Shown piece after piece: positions 52,000 to 61,109 of a stretch of DNA of 64,000 nt. The translations under genes were made by a program, and so were the position numbers. Under the pieces are notes generated by a model. That model ran no database searches and was not told where the DNA came from. It worked only from the letters and a program-made list of their open reading frames with translations. Every line of letters starts with the position of its first letter. Position 1 is the stretch's first letter. The DNA is from Vibrio hangzhouensis (GTDB taxonomy: Bacteria; Pseudomonadota; Gammaproteobacteria; Enterobacterales; Vibrionaceae), in NCBI RefSeq assembly GCF_900107935.1, contig NZ_FNVG01000020.1, positions 19,003 to 83,002 on the forward strand. The letters run 5' to 3'.

Positions 52000-52662
52000 T
52001 TACAGAGACCAATGCAATTGTTGCCAACGCTTTCGCTCGCCGAGATCTTGCAATTGTGGACATGGATTCACCAGATAAGCGTGATCGGCAAACTCGCACA
52101 ATGGACGGTCATTGATAGAATCAGTGTAAAAATGGATCTCAGTGTATAGCGTCGGTTGGTCACTAAGCCACTGTGCCAACCTCGCCACTTTTCCTTCCCG
52201 GTAACTTGGCGTCCCTCTTATCTCCGAGGTATAGCCGCCATCCTTTTCTACCAAATCTATCCCCATCGCCGTATCCACGCCAATATGCCTGGCAATCGCG
52301 TGAACCAGAAAACTGGCCGAAGCAGAAATGATCACCGTCTCGACTCCGTCATTTTTAAGCGTGTTCAGCAGTGTTCTGGCTTGTGGAAAGAAACGCGGCA
52401 TGATTTTGGTTTCAATGCATTGGTTTACCCACTGTTCCACCGTTTCAGTAGGGACGCCGTAGAGCGGTGCAATACAAAAGTTCAGGTACTCTTCCATATC
52501 CAGATGGCCATCGGCATACAATGCCATCAATCGGGCGTCCTGTTCTAAAAAGCCAGGCTGTGATACCCGCCCTGTTTGCACCAGAAACTCATGCCACAAG
52601 ACGGCACAATCCGCATCAAACAAGGTTTCGTCCATATCGAACACATAGAGCGGCGTAGACAT
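52000..52662 (-). CDS. HAD-superfamily phosphatase (phosphoserine-phosphatase-like, IB type)
   Basis: The 220-residue cytoplasmic protein has HAD motif I DMDETLFD, motif II VIISASAS, motif III lysine in YREGKVARL and motif IV YTDSINDRP. HAD-IB members include phosphoserine and phosphorylcholine phosphatases; the substrate cannot be told. It stands alone, convergent with the DedA-family gene. Confidence 0.85.
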   Translation of the reverse strand: MSTPLYVFDMDETLFDADCAVLWHEFLVQTGRVSQPGFLEQDARLMALYADGHLDMEEYLNFCIAPLYGVPTETVEQWVNQCIETKIMPRFFPQARTLLNTLKNDGVETVIISASASFLVHAIARHIGVDTAMGIDLVEKDGGYTSEIRGTPSYREGKVARLAQWLSDQPTLYTEIHFYTDSINDRPLCEFADHAYLVNPCPQLQDLGERKRWQQLHWSL

Positions 52663-52761
52663 ATAACTCCCAAACTCACAGATAGATCTTGGGGATATTA
52701 TAGGTTGCAGTTAATGACAGTGGTTGGGCAGATTTGTGACAAAAGAGTGTTAGTAAGCCGG

Positions 52762-53577
52762 TCAGCCAACGCGTTTCTTATACTGCGACGGAGAAATACC
52801 CTGCAATCTGGAAAATGCGTGGGTGAACGTACTCTGGCCAGAAAACCCGGTCAATTCTGCGACCTGCCCTAAGTTCAGGTGCCCCTGTTCAATAAGACGC
52901 TTTGCTGCATCCACTCGCTTATTGAGCACATATTGGTGAGGCGTTATACCCAACTGCTCTTTAAACAGCATATGGAACTGACTTTCTCCAAGGAACACGC
53001 TGCCCGCTAGCTGCGCAACGGAGATCTTGTGAGTCAGGTGCTGTTCGATATAGCGGTCAATTTGCTCAAGATCGAATCTGGAATCACGCAGAGATGTTTT
53101 CAAATCGGAAATATGACGCTGCAGCAGCGCTACGACGGTGTCATTACACGCCCGGCTTAACAACAGATCATCTGGACTATTTTTCATTTCTGCCACTAAC
53201 ATCTGTATCAGTTTTTGAATTTGAGCATCAAGCTGAAAATAGGTGTTAGCCTGAGATAACTCGTTGATACGTTGGAGCAGCACTGGATCATCATTACCCG
53301 GTATCGGTAAGTTAAGCACCAAAATGTCAGGTTGATCAATCACTCCACCGAAAGCATGATCAAGGCCAGATGTCACCACACAACCTTGACCGGGACCAAC
53401 AAGATTACCGATCCCACCGACATCAAATTCAGATTGTCCTTTGAGACCAATGACGACCTGAGTGTAATGATGGTCATGGGAGTCCATATGAGACGGCAAG
53501 CGAACTATTTCAGCTGGCCTAATTAAATTAGGCATGAGGGAAGCATGATCAAGGTTGTCATTGTTTCGTTTCACCAT
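52762..53577 (-). CDS. AraC-family transcriptional regulator
   Basis: An N-terminal cupin-type sensor (HDHHYTQVVIGLKGQSEF) is followed by a C-terminal double helix-turn-helix (HKISVAQLAGSVFLGESQFH and LGQVAELTGFSGQSTFTHAF). The start is uncertain: the frame is open to 53658, but the first ATG in good context is at 53577 (MVKRNND), giving 271 residues; 53589 is also possible. Its targets are unknown, and neither neighbour is an obvious one. Confidence 0.82.
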   Translation of the reverse strand: MVKRNNDNLDHASLMPNLIRPAEIVRLPSHMDSHDHHYTQVVIGLKGQSEFDVGGIGNLVGPGQGCVVTSGLDHAFGGVIDQPDILVLNLPIPGNDDPVLLQRINELSQANTYFQLDAQIQKLIQMLVAEMKNSPDDLLLSRACNDTVVALLQRHISDLKTSLRDSRFDLEQIDRYIEQHLTHKISVAQLAGSVFLGESQFHMLFKEQLGITPHQYVLNKRVDAAKRLIEQGHLNLGQVAELTGFSGQSTFTHAFSRLQGISPSQYKKRVG

Positions 53578-53810
53578 GTTTCCGGGCATCTTGTATATGG
53601 AGTATCGATCCGCTGAGTATACCGATTTCCACCCAGTTTGGGAAAAACAATCTCGCAACCGCCCGTCATTACTGCCTTTGGAATGGCTGAACAGAATTTG
53701 ACATCAAATAAGAAAAGGGATCCTTACTTGATCAGGCTTCCGGAACAATGATCATGTGCAGATAAGTTACGGTGATTGTAAAATGTACTATTGTTGGAAA
53801 AAAGATAAAT

Positions 53811-53833
53811 AAAAGCTGCGAAAACCGCAGCTT
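53811..53833 (-). terminator. Terminator after pdxH
   Basis: AAGCTGCG / CGCAGCTT with a 5-base loop, followed by TTATTTATC on the leftward strand, lies 29 bases beyond the pdxH stop. Confidence 0.75.
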
Positions 53834-53861
53834 AGATATCTGTCGTCAAATGACAAACCGC

Positions 53862-54500
53862 TCAAGGCGCCAAACGTTCCGCTTCCCAGTGACCTTGACC
53901 GTCCTTACTAAACAAGAATCGATCATGCAGACGGTGTTCACCACCTTGCCAGAATTCAATCGTTTCAGGACGAATGCGATACCCACCCCAGAACGAAGGA
54001 ACCGGGATTTCGCCTTTGGCAAACTTTTGCTTAAGCTCAAGAAATTTACCTTCCAGCACGCCTCGAGTAGAAATACGACTACTCTGCTTACTGGCAATCG
54101 CTGCAAGCTGACTTTCTTTAGGACGTGAGGTGAAATACTTCATGTTTTCCATTGGCGTCAGCTTCTCCGCCACGCCAGTGATGTGCACTTGTCGCTCAAG
54201 CGGATGCCAGGGGAAATGCAGGCTGACTTTATTATTGTGCTCTAAGTGCTGAGCCTTACGACTGCCCAGATTGGTGTAAAACACAAAACCATTCTTGTCG
54301 ACACTTTTTAGCAGCACGATTCGTTGGAAAGGCATGCCATTCTGGTCTACTGTTGCTACCGTCATCGCTGTGGGATCGGTGAGCTTAGCCGCGACAGCCT
54401 GTTCCAGCCACAAATTAAACTGAACGATAGGATCGTCATTCAAATCCTTACGACGTAGCCCGCCTTGAGAGTATTCTCGGCGGATATCTTCGATTCCCAT
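53862..54500 (-). CDS. pdxH: Pyridoxamine 5'-phosphate oxidase PdxH
   Basis: FMN-dependent oxidase that makes pyridoxal 5'-phosphate from the pyridoxine or pyridoxamine form. With the ATG at 54500 (GGAGTGG upstream) it has 212 residues, close to E. coli PdxH at 218. Motifs include DIRREYSQGGL, FQRIVLLKSVDKNGFVFYTN, GSRKAQHLEHN, FHWHPLERQV-like FPWHPLERQV and the C-terminal HDRFLF...WEAERLAP. It is a single gene. Confidence 0.95.
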   Translation of the reverse strand: MGIEDIRREYSQGGLRRKDLNDDPIVQFNLWLEQAVAAKLTDPTAMTVATVDQNGMPFQRIVLLKSVDKNGFVFYTNLGSRKAQHLEHNNKVSLHFPWHPLERQVHITGVAEKLTPMENMKYFTSRPKESQLAAIASKQSSRISTRGVLEGKFLELKQKFAKGEIPVPSFWGGYRIRPETIEFWQGGEHRLHDRFLFSKDGQGHWEAERLAP

Positions 54501-54506
54501 AACCAC

Positions 54507-54857
54507 TCCTCAACTTTTTCTTGAATTCTGCGCTCTTATGTCCGAGAAAACAACCCGCATATCTCATCTAATTATCGATTTTTGCATCCTATCTCCTAGT
54601 TTGTATTCAATACTCGCTCACATTCTTGCAATCAGACAAAATTTCGATAATTCATTACTTTATATTCACCACACCACTGCTAAACTTCTGAATACTAATC
54701 AGAAGTTTTTCGAACAGAGATAATCGCCACCAGAGATTGTTGTGAATTGTGCGGTATCAGTCGCTTCTTTCTTAGTCAACGAGGTTACATTTCATTAATG
54801 AAGGTAATAAAATCAGTTTATTAGATAACTCGTTATCATCAGGGTTTCGGATAGAGC
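54507..54857. promoter_or_regulatory. Region upstream of lapC with an orphan terminator-like hairpin
   Basis: This AT-rich gap between the divergent pdxH and lapC genes should hold the lap promoter. AAACTTCTGA / TCAGAAGTTT (54682-54708) with a 7-base loop is followed by TT on the rightward strand and looks like a terminator with no gene before it. It may end a leader or small RNA. A 61-codon frame at 54538-54723 crosses it and has no coding features. Confidence 0.45.
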
Positions 54858-56249
54858 ATGGATAAGAACGAATACAAAAAGGTCACCGACGCCGAGCTGG
54901 ACTATATCGACGACAAAACAGCGGCTTTGCTCCTCAACACCCCCACCAGCGCACGCATTATGCTGTGGGTTATGGTGTTGTTTTTTATCTGTGCAGTCGT
55001 CTGGGCTTCATGGGCTGAAATCGACAAAGTCACTGTCGGCCAGGGGAAAGTTATCCCTTCATCGCAAGTTCAGGTGATCCAGAACCTCGAGGGAGGTTTA
55101 GTGAAAGAAATCACGGTGAAAGAGGGAGATACCGTTCAAAAAGGTCAGCAATTGCTGCTGATTGATGACACGCGTTTCCGCTCAGATTTCCGTGAGCGAG
55201 AACAGCAGGTTCTTAACCTTACCGCCAACGTTCTCCAACTGTCTGCGTCACTGACCAGTGTGGTTATCAATGAAGATGTGCAGGGTGACGATTGGCAAAA
55301 ATCCGTTACGTTAGATTTTAATAAGCTTGCCTTCCCACCTTCCTTTGAAGACGAGCATCCACAACTAGTGGCAAGGCAACGGGCTGAATACCGACAAGAT
55401 CTCTTCAAGTTGCGCAACGAACTGTCTGTTATCAACCAGCAGGTTCGGCAGAAACAACAGGAGTTGATTGAAATACAGGCCAGAGTTCGAAATTTGCGAA
55501 ATGGGTACAACTTGGCTCGTGACGAGCTGAACATCACCAAACCTCTGGCTGATGAGGGTGTGGTGCCCAAAATTGAGTTGCTCAAGCTGCAGCGACAAGT
55601 CAACGACACCCGACGTGAATTAACTTCTACTGAACTCAAGGTCCCATCTATACAATCATCCATTCAGGAGGCAATGTTGAGCCGCATCGACATTGCGCAG
55701 AAGTTTCGTTCAGAGCAACAAGAGAAGCTTAATCAAGCTCAGGATAAGCTTTCTTCAATGACCGAATCCGCAGTAGGTCTTGAAGATCGGGTTAACCGAA
55801 CCGTCGTTGTATCACCCGTTAACGGCACGGTAAAGACCCTGAACGTCAATACGGTGGGGGGCGTTATTCAACCCGGTATGGACATTGTTGAGATAGTCCC
55901 GACGGAAGATACGTTGCTGGTAGAGGCGAAAATTGCGCCAAAGGATATCGCCTTCCTGAGACCCGATCTTCATGCCATCGTGAAGTTCAGTGCGTATGAT
56001 TTTACCAAGTATGGCGGCATGGACGGCACATTAGAGCATATCAGCGCTGACACTACTCAGGATGAAGAAGGGAACAGCTTCTATATCGTGCGGGTCAGAA
56101 CCGATAAAACCAACTTTGGCCATGATGAGCAGTTGCCCATCATCCCGGGAATGACCGCTTCCGTTGATATCATTACCGGAAAAAGAACAGTGCTAGATTA
56201 TCTGCTGAAACCCATATTGAGCGCACAAAACAATGCGTTAAAAGAGTAA
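54858..56249 (+). CDS. lapC: Type I secretion membrane-fusion protein (LapC, HlyD family)
   Basis: The periplasmic adaptor joins the ABC exporter to an outer-membrane TolC-like protein. It has 463 residues: one N-terminal membrane helix (about 34-52, MLWVMVLFFICAVVWASWAE), a lipoyl-like half motif (VIQNLEGGLVKEITVKEGD), a long coiled coil (about 110-300), and the second lipoyl half and beta-barrel (VVSPVNGTVKTLNVNTVGG). First gene of a four-gene operon with lapG, lapD and lapB. The TolC-like LapE is not in the window. Confidence 0.9.
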   Translation: MDKNEYKKVTDAELDYIDDKTAALLLNTPTSARIMLWVMVLFFICAVVWASWAEIDKVTVGQGKVIPSSQVQVIQNLEGGLVKEITVKEGDTVQKGQQLLLIDDTRFRSDFREREQQVLNLTANVLQLSASLTSVVINEDVQGDDWQKSVTLDFNKLAFPPSFEDEHPQLVARQRAEYRQDLFKLRNELSVINQQVRQKQQELIEIQARVRNLRNGYNLARDELNITKPLADEGVVPKIELLKLQRQVNDTRRELTSTELKVPSIQSSIQEAMLSRIDIAQKFRSEQQEKLNQAQDKLSSMTESAVGLEDRVNRTVVVSPVNGTVKTLNVNTVGGVIQPGMDIVEIVPTEDTLLVEAKIAPKDIAFLRPDLHAIVKFSAYDFTKYGGMDGTLEHISADTTQDEEGNSFYIVRVRTDKTNFGHDEQLPIIPGMTASVDIITGKRTVLDYLLKPILSAQNNALKE

Positions 56250-56258
56250 AGGTGTCGA

Positions 56259-56969
56259 GTGGTCAACACAAAGCGGACAGGAAGTCTGCGGACTCAGCTG
56301 AAAAAAGTGTTGCTTGCCCTGAGCCTCTCAACTGCAGTACTGCTCACCGGTAATAGCGATGCGTATACTCAGGAAGAGCAGCAGTGGATTGACAGGGTAG
56401 TCACTACCTACGGACCAAGGGCTGGCAAACGAGTCCAAACCTGGCGCAGCGTCGTGTCCAATTTACAGGGTAAATCCGAAATAGAGCAACTCACGGGGAT
56501 TAATCAGTTCTTCAATCAACTGAACTTTGTCGATGATATCCAACTGTGGGGAAAGAAGGACTATTGGGCAACACCACTGGAATTTTTAGGCAGTAATGCC
56601 GGCGACTGCGAAGACTTCACCATCGCAAAGTACTTTTCGCTGCTCGAACTTGGTATATCGGATAAAAAGCTACGGCTGGTCTATGTTAAGGCGATAGAAC
56701 TGAATCAGTTCCACATGGTACTCGCCTACTACGAAACACCACGCGCGCAGCCTCTCATTCTGGACAACTTAATTGGGGAAATAAAACCCGCCTCTCAACG
56801 GGACGATTTGCTACCGATATACAGTTTTAATGGCCGCAACCTATGGACCATGAAAACCGCTCAGGGCAAGTTGGCCGGAAAGTCGTCACGACTGAAATTA
56901 TGGAATGATTTGCGCAGCCGAGAGCGCTCATTAACGTTAAGGAAACCTAAGGTAGATTACGACGAGTAA
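56259..56969 (+). CDS. lapG: Periplasmic adhesin-cleaving cysteine protease LapG
   Basis: LapG cuts the N-terminal retention region of a LapA-type adhesin and releases it from the cell. The 236-residue transglutaminase-like protein has the catalytic triad C117 (GDCEDF), H152 (FHMVLAYY) and D169 (ILDNL). The spacing is close to Pseudomonas LapG (C135, H172, D189). It has a signal peptide around LLALSLSTAVLLTGNSDA. Start is GTG. It is followed six bases later by lapD, its inhibitor. Confidence 0.92.
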   Translation: MVNTKRTGSLRTQLKKVLLALSLSTAVLLTGNSDAYTQEEQQWIDRVVTTYGPRAGKRVQTWRSVVSNLQGKSEIEQLTGINQFFNQLNFVDDIQLWGKKDYWATPLEFLGSNAGDCEDFTIAKYFSLLELGISDKKLRLVYVKAIELNQFHMVLAYYETPRAQPLILDNLIGEIKPASQRDDLLPIYSFNGRNLWTMKTAQGKLAGKSSRLKLWNDLRSRERSLTLRKPKVDYDE

Positions 56970-56975
56970 ACAATT

Positions 56976-58886
56976 ATGACACTATACAGACAGCTAGTGG
57001 TTGGCATGATAGCGGTATTCATACTGCTTTTGACGTCGGTGTTTATCATCGAATTCAACACAACAAGAAACTTCCTGGAGCAGCAGCAACGTTCTGAAGT
57101 AAACAATACGATCAATACCGTAGGTTTGGCGCTTGCCCCGTATTTGAAACAGCAAGACAAAGTTGCGGTCGAGTCGGTGATCAATGCACTTTTTGATGGT
57201 AGCACCTACTCAACGGTGCGCTTGGTGTTCCTCGAGTCCGATGAAGAAATCTTGCGAAGCTATCCCATCAAGGCCAGTGATGTTCCTGACTGGTTTACCA
57301 ACCTTCACCTGTTTACCCCTCTCCACGACTCGCGAGTGGTGACCAGTGGCTGGCTGCAACTGGCTGAAGTCGAAATTATCAGTCATCCCGGGCAAGCCTA
57401 CGCGCAGCTCTGGCAAGCGTTCGAAAGACTGTCTGCGGCCTTCTTGGGCATTTTCACACTCGGCATACTGGCGATTGCATTTATTCTGAGACGCGCACTG
57501 ACGCCGCTCCGCGCCATCGTCAGAAAAATGGATCAAGTGGCCAATAAACAGTTTGGTGAACCCTTACACCGCCCGAACACCAAAGATTTGATTGCCGTCG
57601 TCGACGGCATCAACAGCATGTCAGCTCACGTTGAGGAGTCCTTCAAACAGCAAGCAAAAGAAGCTCAGAAACTGCGTGAGCGAGCGTACATGGATCCGGT
57701 GTCACACTTAGGTAACCGAGCCTTCTTTATGGGACAACTCAACCAGTGGCTGTCTGAGTCCTCACTGGGTGGTGTCGCCATATTGCAAGCAGAGTTCATT
57801 AAACAGACCTACAAATCGGAAGGATATGAAGCCGGGGATGGGATGGTCAGAGAACTGTCCGACCTATTGTCTATGACCATTAATATCCCCAATACGGTGA
57901 TTGCCCGAATTTCAACCGACGAGTTTGGCTTTGTCTTCCCGAGTATTGACGAAACGGAACTCAAGTTTGCCGCCAATAGCATCATGACCTGTGTTCAGGA
58001 TCTGAACGCAGATCCAACCGGACTGAGCAAAGCCAAAGCATCGCTGGGGGTCGTGTTCAATGAAGAACGTAAGAACTCCACCCAGATGCTGTCGATCCTG
58101 GATAACGCGTTGACCAAAGCCAAAGCCGATCCAGAGCTGGAATACGGCTATATATCGAGTGAACAAACTGGCGTTATCATGGGTAAACAGCAGTGGCGTG
58201 CACTGGTTGAAGAGGCAGTCAGCAATGATCAGGTTGTCTATCGTTTTCAGGCTGCAAACAGCAATTGGGGTGAAACCTATCACAAAGAAGTGTTCTCAGC
58301 CATCGAGATGGGTGACGTTCGATATACCGCGAACCAATACCTGCTGGCCCTTGAACAACTGAATGCCAGTCACATCTTTGATGAGCACGTCATTATGTCG
58401 GTAATCAATAAACTGGAACGAGAAGCTATGTCCGATCCTATTGCCGTCAATATTGCGCCAACCAGTATTGGACAGCCAAGCTTCATTCGCTGGATAAGTC
58501 AGGTACTGGCGAAACATCGCAGCATCAGTGACAAACTTCATTTTGAAATCCCGGAGAGCTGTTTCATCAATAATCCTCACCACACTGCCTTGTTCTGTAA
58601 TGCTATTCGTAATGAAGGGGCAAAGTTTGGCGTCGATAACTATGGCCGTAATTTCCAGTCTCTAGAGTACCTTAGTGAGTTCAGGCCTGACTACGTGAAA
58701 CTGGATTATCTTTATACCCACCAGCTTGATGACGAAAAACAGAAATTTACGCTCACGTCGATTTCGAGAACGGCGCACAATCTGGGAATTAAAACTATTG
58801 CCTCACGAGTGGAAACACAAACTCAGCTCGACTTTTTGTCCGAGCACTTTGTGGATGTATTCCAGGGCTTTATCGTGGACAAATAA
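56976..58886 (+). CDS. lapD: c-di-GMP receptor LapD (degenerate GGDEF and EAL domains)
   Basis: LapD senses c-di-GMP inside the cell and, when bound, holds LapG in the periplasm so that the adhesin stays on the surface. It has 636 residues: a first helix (about 10-28), a periplasmic LapD/MoxY-type domain, a second helix (about 152-171), a HAMP linker, a GGDEF domain whose signature is STDEF, and an EAL domain at about 400-636. The EAL and metal-site residues are replaced (for example FEIPES and GVDNYG), so it should bind but not make or break c-di-GMP. It lies between lapG and lapB. Confidence 0.92.
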   Translation: MTLYRQLVVGMIAVFILLLTSVFIIEFNTTRNFLEQQQRSEVNNTINTVGLALAPYLKQQDKVAVESVINALFDGSTYSTVRLVFLESDEEILRSYPIKASDVPDWFTNLHLFTPLHDSRVVTSGWLQLAEVEIISHPGQAYAQLWQAFERLSAAFLGIFTLGILAIAFILRRALTPLRAIVRKMDQVANKQFGEPLHRPNTKDLIAVVDGINSMSAHVEESFKQQAKEAQKLRERAYMDPVSHLGNRAFFMGQLNQWLSESSLGGVAILQAEFIKQTYKSEGYEAGDGMVRELSDLLSMTINIPNTVIARISTDEFGFVFPSIDETELKFAANSIMTCVQDLNADPTGLSKAKASLGVVFNEERKNSTQMLSILDNALTKAKADPELEYGYISSEQTGVIMGKQQWRALVEEAVSNDQVVYRFQAANSNWGETYHKEVFSAIEMGDVRYTANQYLLALEQLNASHIFDEHVIMSVINKLEREAMSDPIAVNIAPTSIGQPSFIRWISQVLAKHRSISDKLHFEIPESCFINNPHHTALFCNAIRNEGAKFGVDNYGRNFQSLEYLSEFRPDYVKLDYLYTHQLDDEKQKFTLTSISRTAHNLGIKTIASRVETQTQLDFLSEHFVDVFQGFIVDK

Positions 58887-58900
58887 TAGGTGCAGAATCC

Positions 58901-61015
58901 ATGAAGGATCCGTTACTAAATTCGCTTATCTATATCAGCCGTTATTATGGCCTTGCCAATTCACCAGATGCTTTAGTGAACGGTTTGCCGCTTTCTGAAG
59001 GTAAGCTGACACCTTTCCTTGTACCGCGCTCGGCTGAGCGTGCGGGGCTGGTGGCCAAAGAAAATCGCGCTGACATTGAGAAGATCCCCAACATCGTTTT
59101 TCCTGTCATTTTATTGCTAAAAGGTGGCGATGCTTGTGTTCTGAACAGTATAGATAGCGATAATAATGAAGCGGAAGTCATCACGCTAGAATCGGGCATG
59201 GTTCCCATTTCCGTTCCTTTAGATGATATCCGCGCGCAATTTATCGGTCGCTACTTTTTGGTGAAAAAACAGTTCCGTTATGATGAACGGTCCCCAGAAG
59301 TACTTAAAACCCGCGATGGCCATTGGTTTTGGGGAACTATCTGGGAATCAAAGCGCATTTATCGTGATGTACTTATTGCCTCATTGCTGATCAATATCTT
59401 TGCCATTGCCGCTCCACTGTTTACCCGCCTGGTCTACGATAAAGTGGTGCCTAACCTAGCGTTTGAAACTCTGTGGGTGCTGGCGACGGGTATCTTTGTG
59501 GTGTTTGGCTTCGATCTGATTCTGAAGTTGATGCGTAGCTACTTCATTGATGTTGCAGGCAAAAAATCCGATATTCTGATCTCGTCTAAACTGTTTAGCA
59601 AAGTGATGGGGATACGCATGGAATCCCGCCCCCCATCAGTCGGTGCCTTTGCCCGCCACCTACAAGAGTTTGAGTCGATTCGTGAGTTCTTCACCTCAGC
59701 CACTATCGGCTCGCTCATCGATCTGCCATTTGCAATCTTGTTCTTGGTCATCATTTGGTTGATGGCCGGAAACCTGGTCATTATCCCGATTGTCGGCGTG
59801 ATCATCCTACTGGTGTATTCATTGTTGATTCAGGGGCCCTTGCGTAAAACGATTGAAGAGGGCTCCAGGCTGGCTTCCCAGAAATACGCCAACCTGATCG
59901 AAAGTCTGGCGGGTCTGGAGACCGTGAAGATTTTTGGTGCGCAAAGCCAGTATCAATATCGCTGGGAAGAAGCGGTTGCGCACATGGCGAACTGGAATAT
60001 CAAGAGTAAACGTATCACCGACGGTATTCAAAATACCGCTGGTTTTGTCCAGCAGTCTTCCAATATCGGGATGATTATTCTCGGTGTCTACCTGATTGCC
60101 GAAGGGGAACTGACGATGGGTGGCTTGATTGCCGCCACCATGCTAAGTAGCCGAGCGATTGGCCCATTGGTGCAGCTCTCGTTACTGTCTACGCGCTATA
60201 ATCAGGCGAAGTCCTCCATGACAATTATCGAGCAAGTCATGGCTATGCCTGATGAGCAAGAAGAAGGGAAGCGCTATATTCATCGTCCTATTATCCATGG
60301 AAAGATCGAACTGGACCGCGTCACCTTCCACTATCCCGATTCACCGATGGCATCAATTCGCGATTTGAGTCTGACCATCAATCCTGGTGAGAAAGTGGCG
60401 ATCATTGGACGTATCGGTTCAGGTAAAACCACTCTGGAACGCCTGATTATGGGCCTTTATCAGCCAACAGAAGGGCATGTAAGGATAGACGAGACCGACA
60501 TTGCCCAGTTGCACCATGTGGATGTCAGACGCAACATAGGCTGCGTACCGCAGGACTGTGCGCTGTTCTATGGCTCCATCCGAGACAATATCACCTTAGG
60601 TCGCCCACTAGTAGACGATAGAGACGTAATGGATGCGGCGAACCGCGCCGGTGTCACCGTATTTACTCAGCAAGATCCGGCTGGTCTGGAACGTCAGGTT
60701 GGAGAAGGTGGTTTACTGTTATCTGGTGGCCAGAGACAAGCCGTGGCCATTGCCCGTGCCTTTGTAGCCCGCCCACCTATCCTGATTATGGACGAGCCTA
60801 CCAGTTCGATGGATAACCGCTCGGAAATGCACGTCAAAACACAGCTCAAGCAACTGAAGGACTCGGAAACATTAATTCTGATCACCCACAAAACATCCAT
60901 GCTCGAGGTGGTCGATCGCGTGATTGTGATGGAAAAAGGATCCATCGTCGCAGATGGTCCAAAGAACAAGGTATTAAATGACCTGAGAGAAGGGAAAGTC
61001 AGAGCCGCGAGTTGA
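58901..61015 (+). CDS. lapB: Type I secretion ABC transporter (LapB)
   Basis: The inner-membrane exporter for the giant adhesin. It has 704 residues: an N-terminal peptidase-like domain lacking an obvious catalytic cysteine (about 1-125), six membrane helices (about 155-440) and an ATPase domain. Walker A is GRIGSGKT (503-510), the signature is LLLSGGQRQAVAIARAF and Walker B is ILIMDEPTSS. Last gene of the operon, converging on the adhesin gene. Confidence 0.92.
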   Translation: MKDPLLNSLIYISRYYGLANSPDALVNGLPLSEGKLTPFLVPRSAERAGLVAKENRADIEKIPNIVFPVILLLKGGDACVLNSIDSDNNEAEVITLESGMVPISVPLDDIRAQFIGRYFLVKKQFRYDERSPEVLKTRDGHWFWGTIWESKRIYRDVLIASLLINIFAIAAPLFTRLVYDKVVPNLAFETLWVLATGIFVVFGFDLILKLMRSYFIDVAGKKSDILISSKLFSKVMGIRMESRPPSVGAFARHLQEFESIREFFTSATIGSLIDLPFAILFLVIIWLMAGNLVIIPIVGVIILLVYSLLIQGPLRKTIEEGSRLASQKYANLIESLAGLETVKIFGAQSQYQYRWEEAVAHMANWNIKSKRITDGIQNTAGFVQQSSNIGMIILGVYLIAEGELTMGGLIAATMLSSRAIGPLVQLSLLSTRYNQAKSSMTIIEQVMAMPDEQEEGKRYIHRPIIHGKIELDRVTFHYPDSPMASIRDLSLTINPGEKVAIIGRIGSGKTTLERLIMGLYQPTEGHVRIDETDIAQLHHVDVRRNIGCVPQDCALFYGSIRDNITLGRPLVDDRDVMDAANRAGVTVFTQQDPAGLERQVGEGGLLLSGGQRQAVAIARAFVARPPILIMDEPTSSMDNRSEMHVKTQLKQLKDSETLILITHKTSMLEVVDRVIVMEKGSIVADGPKNKVLNDLREGKVRAAS

Positions 61016-61052
61016 TACGTTGCATGCTTTTATCTGCAATTCAATTAAAAAT

Positions 61053-61080
61053 AAAAGCCACGGTGACCACCGTGGCTTTT
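61053..61080. terminator. Bidirectional terminator between lapB and the adhesin gene
   Basis: A perfect 13-base stem AAAAGCCACGGTG / CACCGTGGCTTTT lies between the two converging genes. T-rich on both strands, it can stop both transcripts. Confidence 0.9.
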
Positions 61081-61109
61081 GTTTTTAGTAACCAACCAGA
61101 GCACAACGT

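Noticed and set aside
53590..53658. Longer N-terminus for the AraC regulator
   Set aside because: The added residues have no similarity to cupin-type sensors and internal ATG codons fit the family length better.
54538..54723. 61-codon rightward frame before lapC
   Set aside because: No ribosome site, no recognisable features, and it runs through a terminator-like hairpin.
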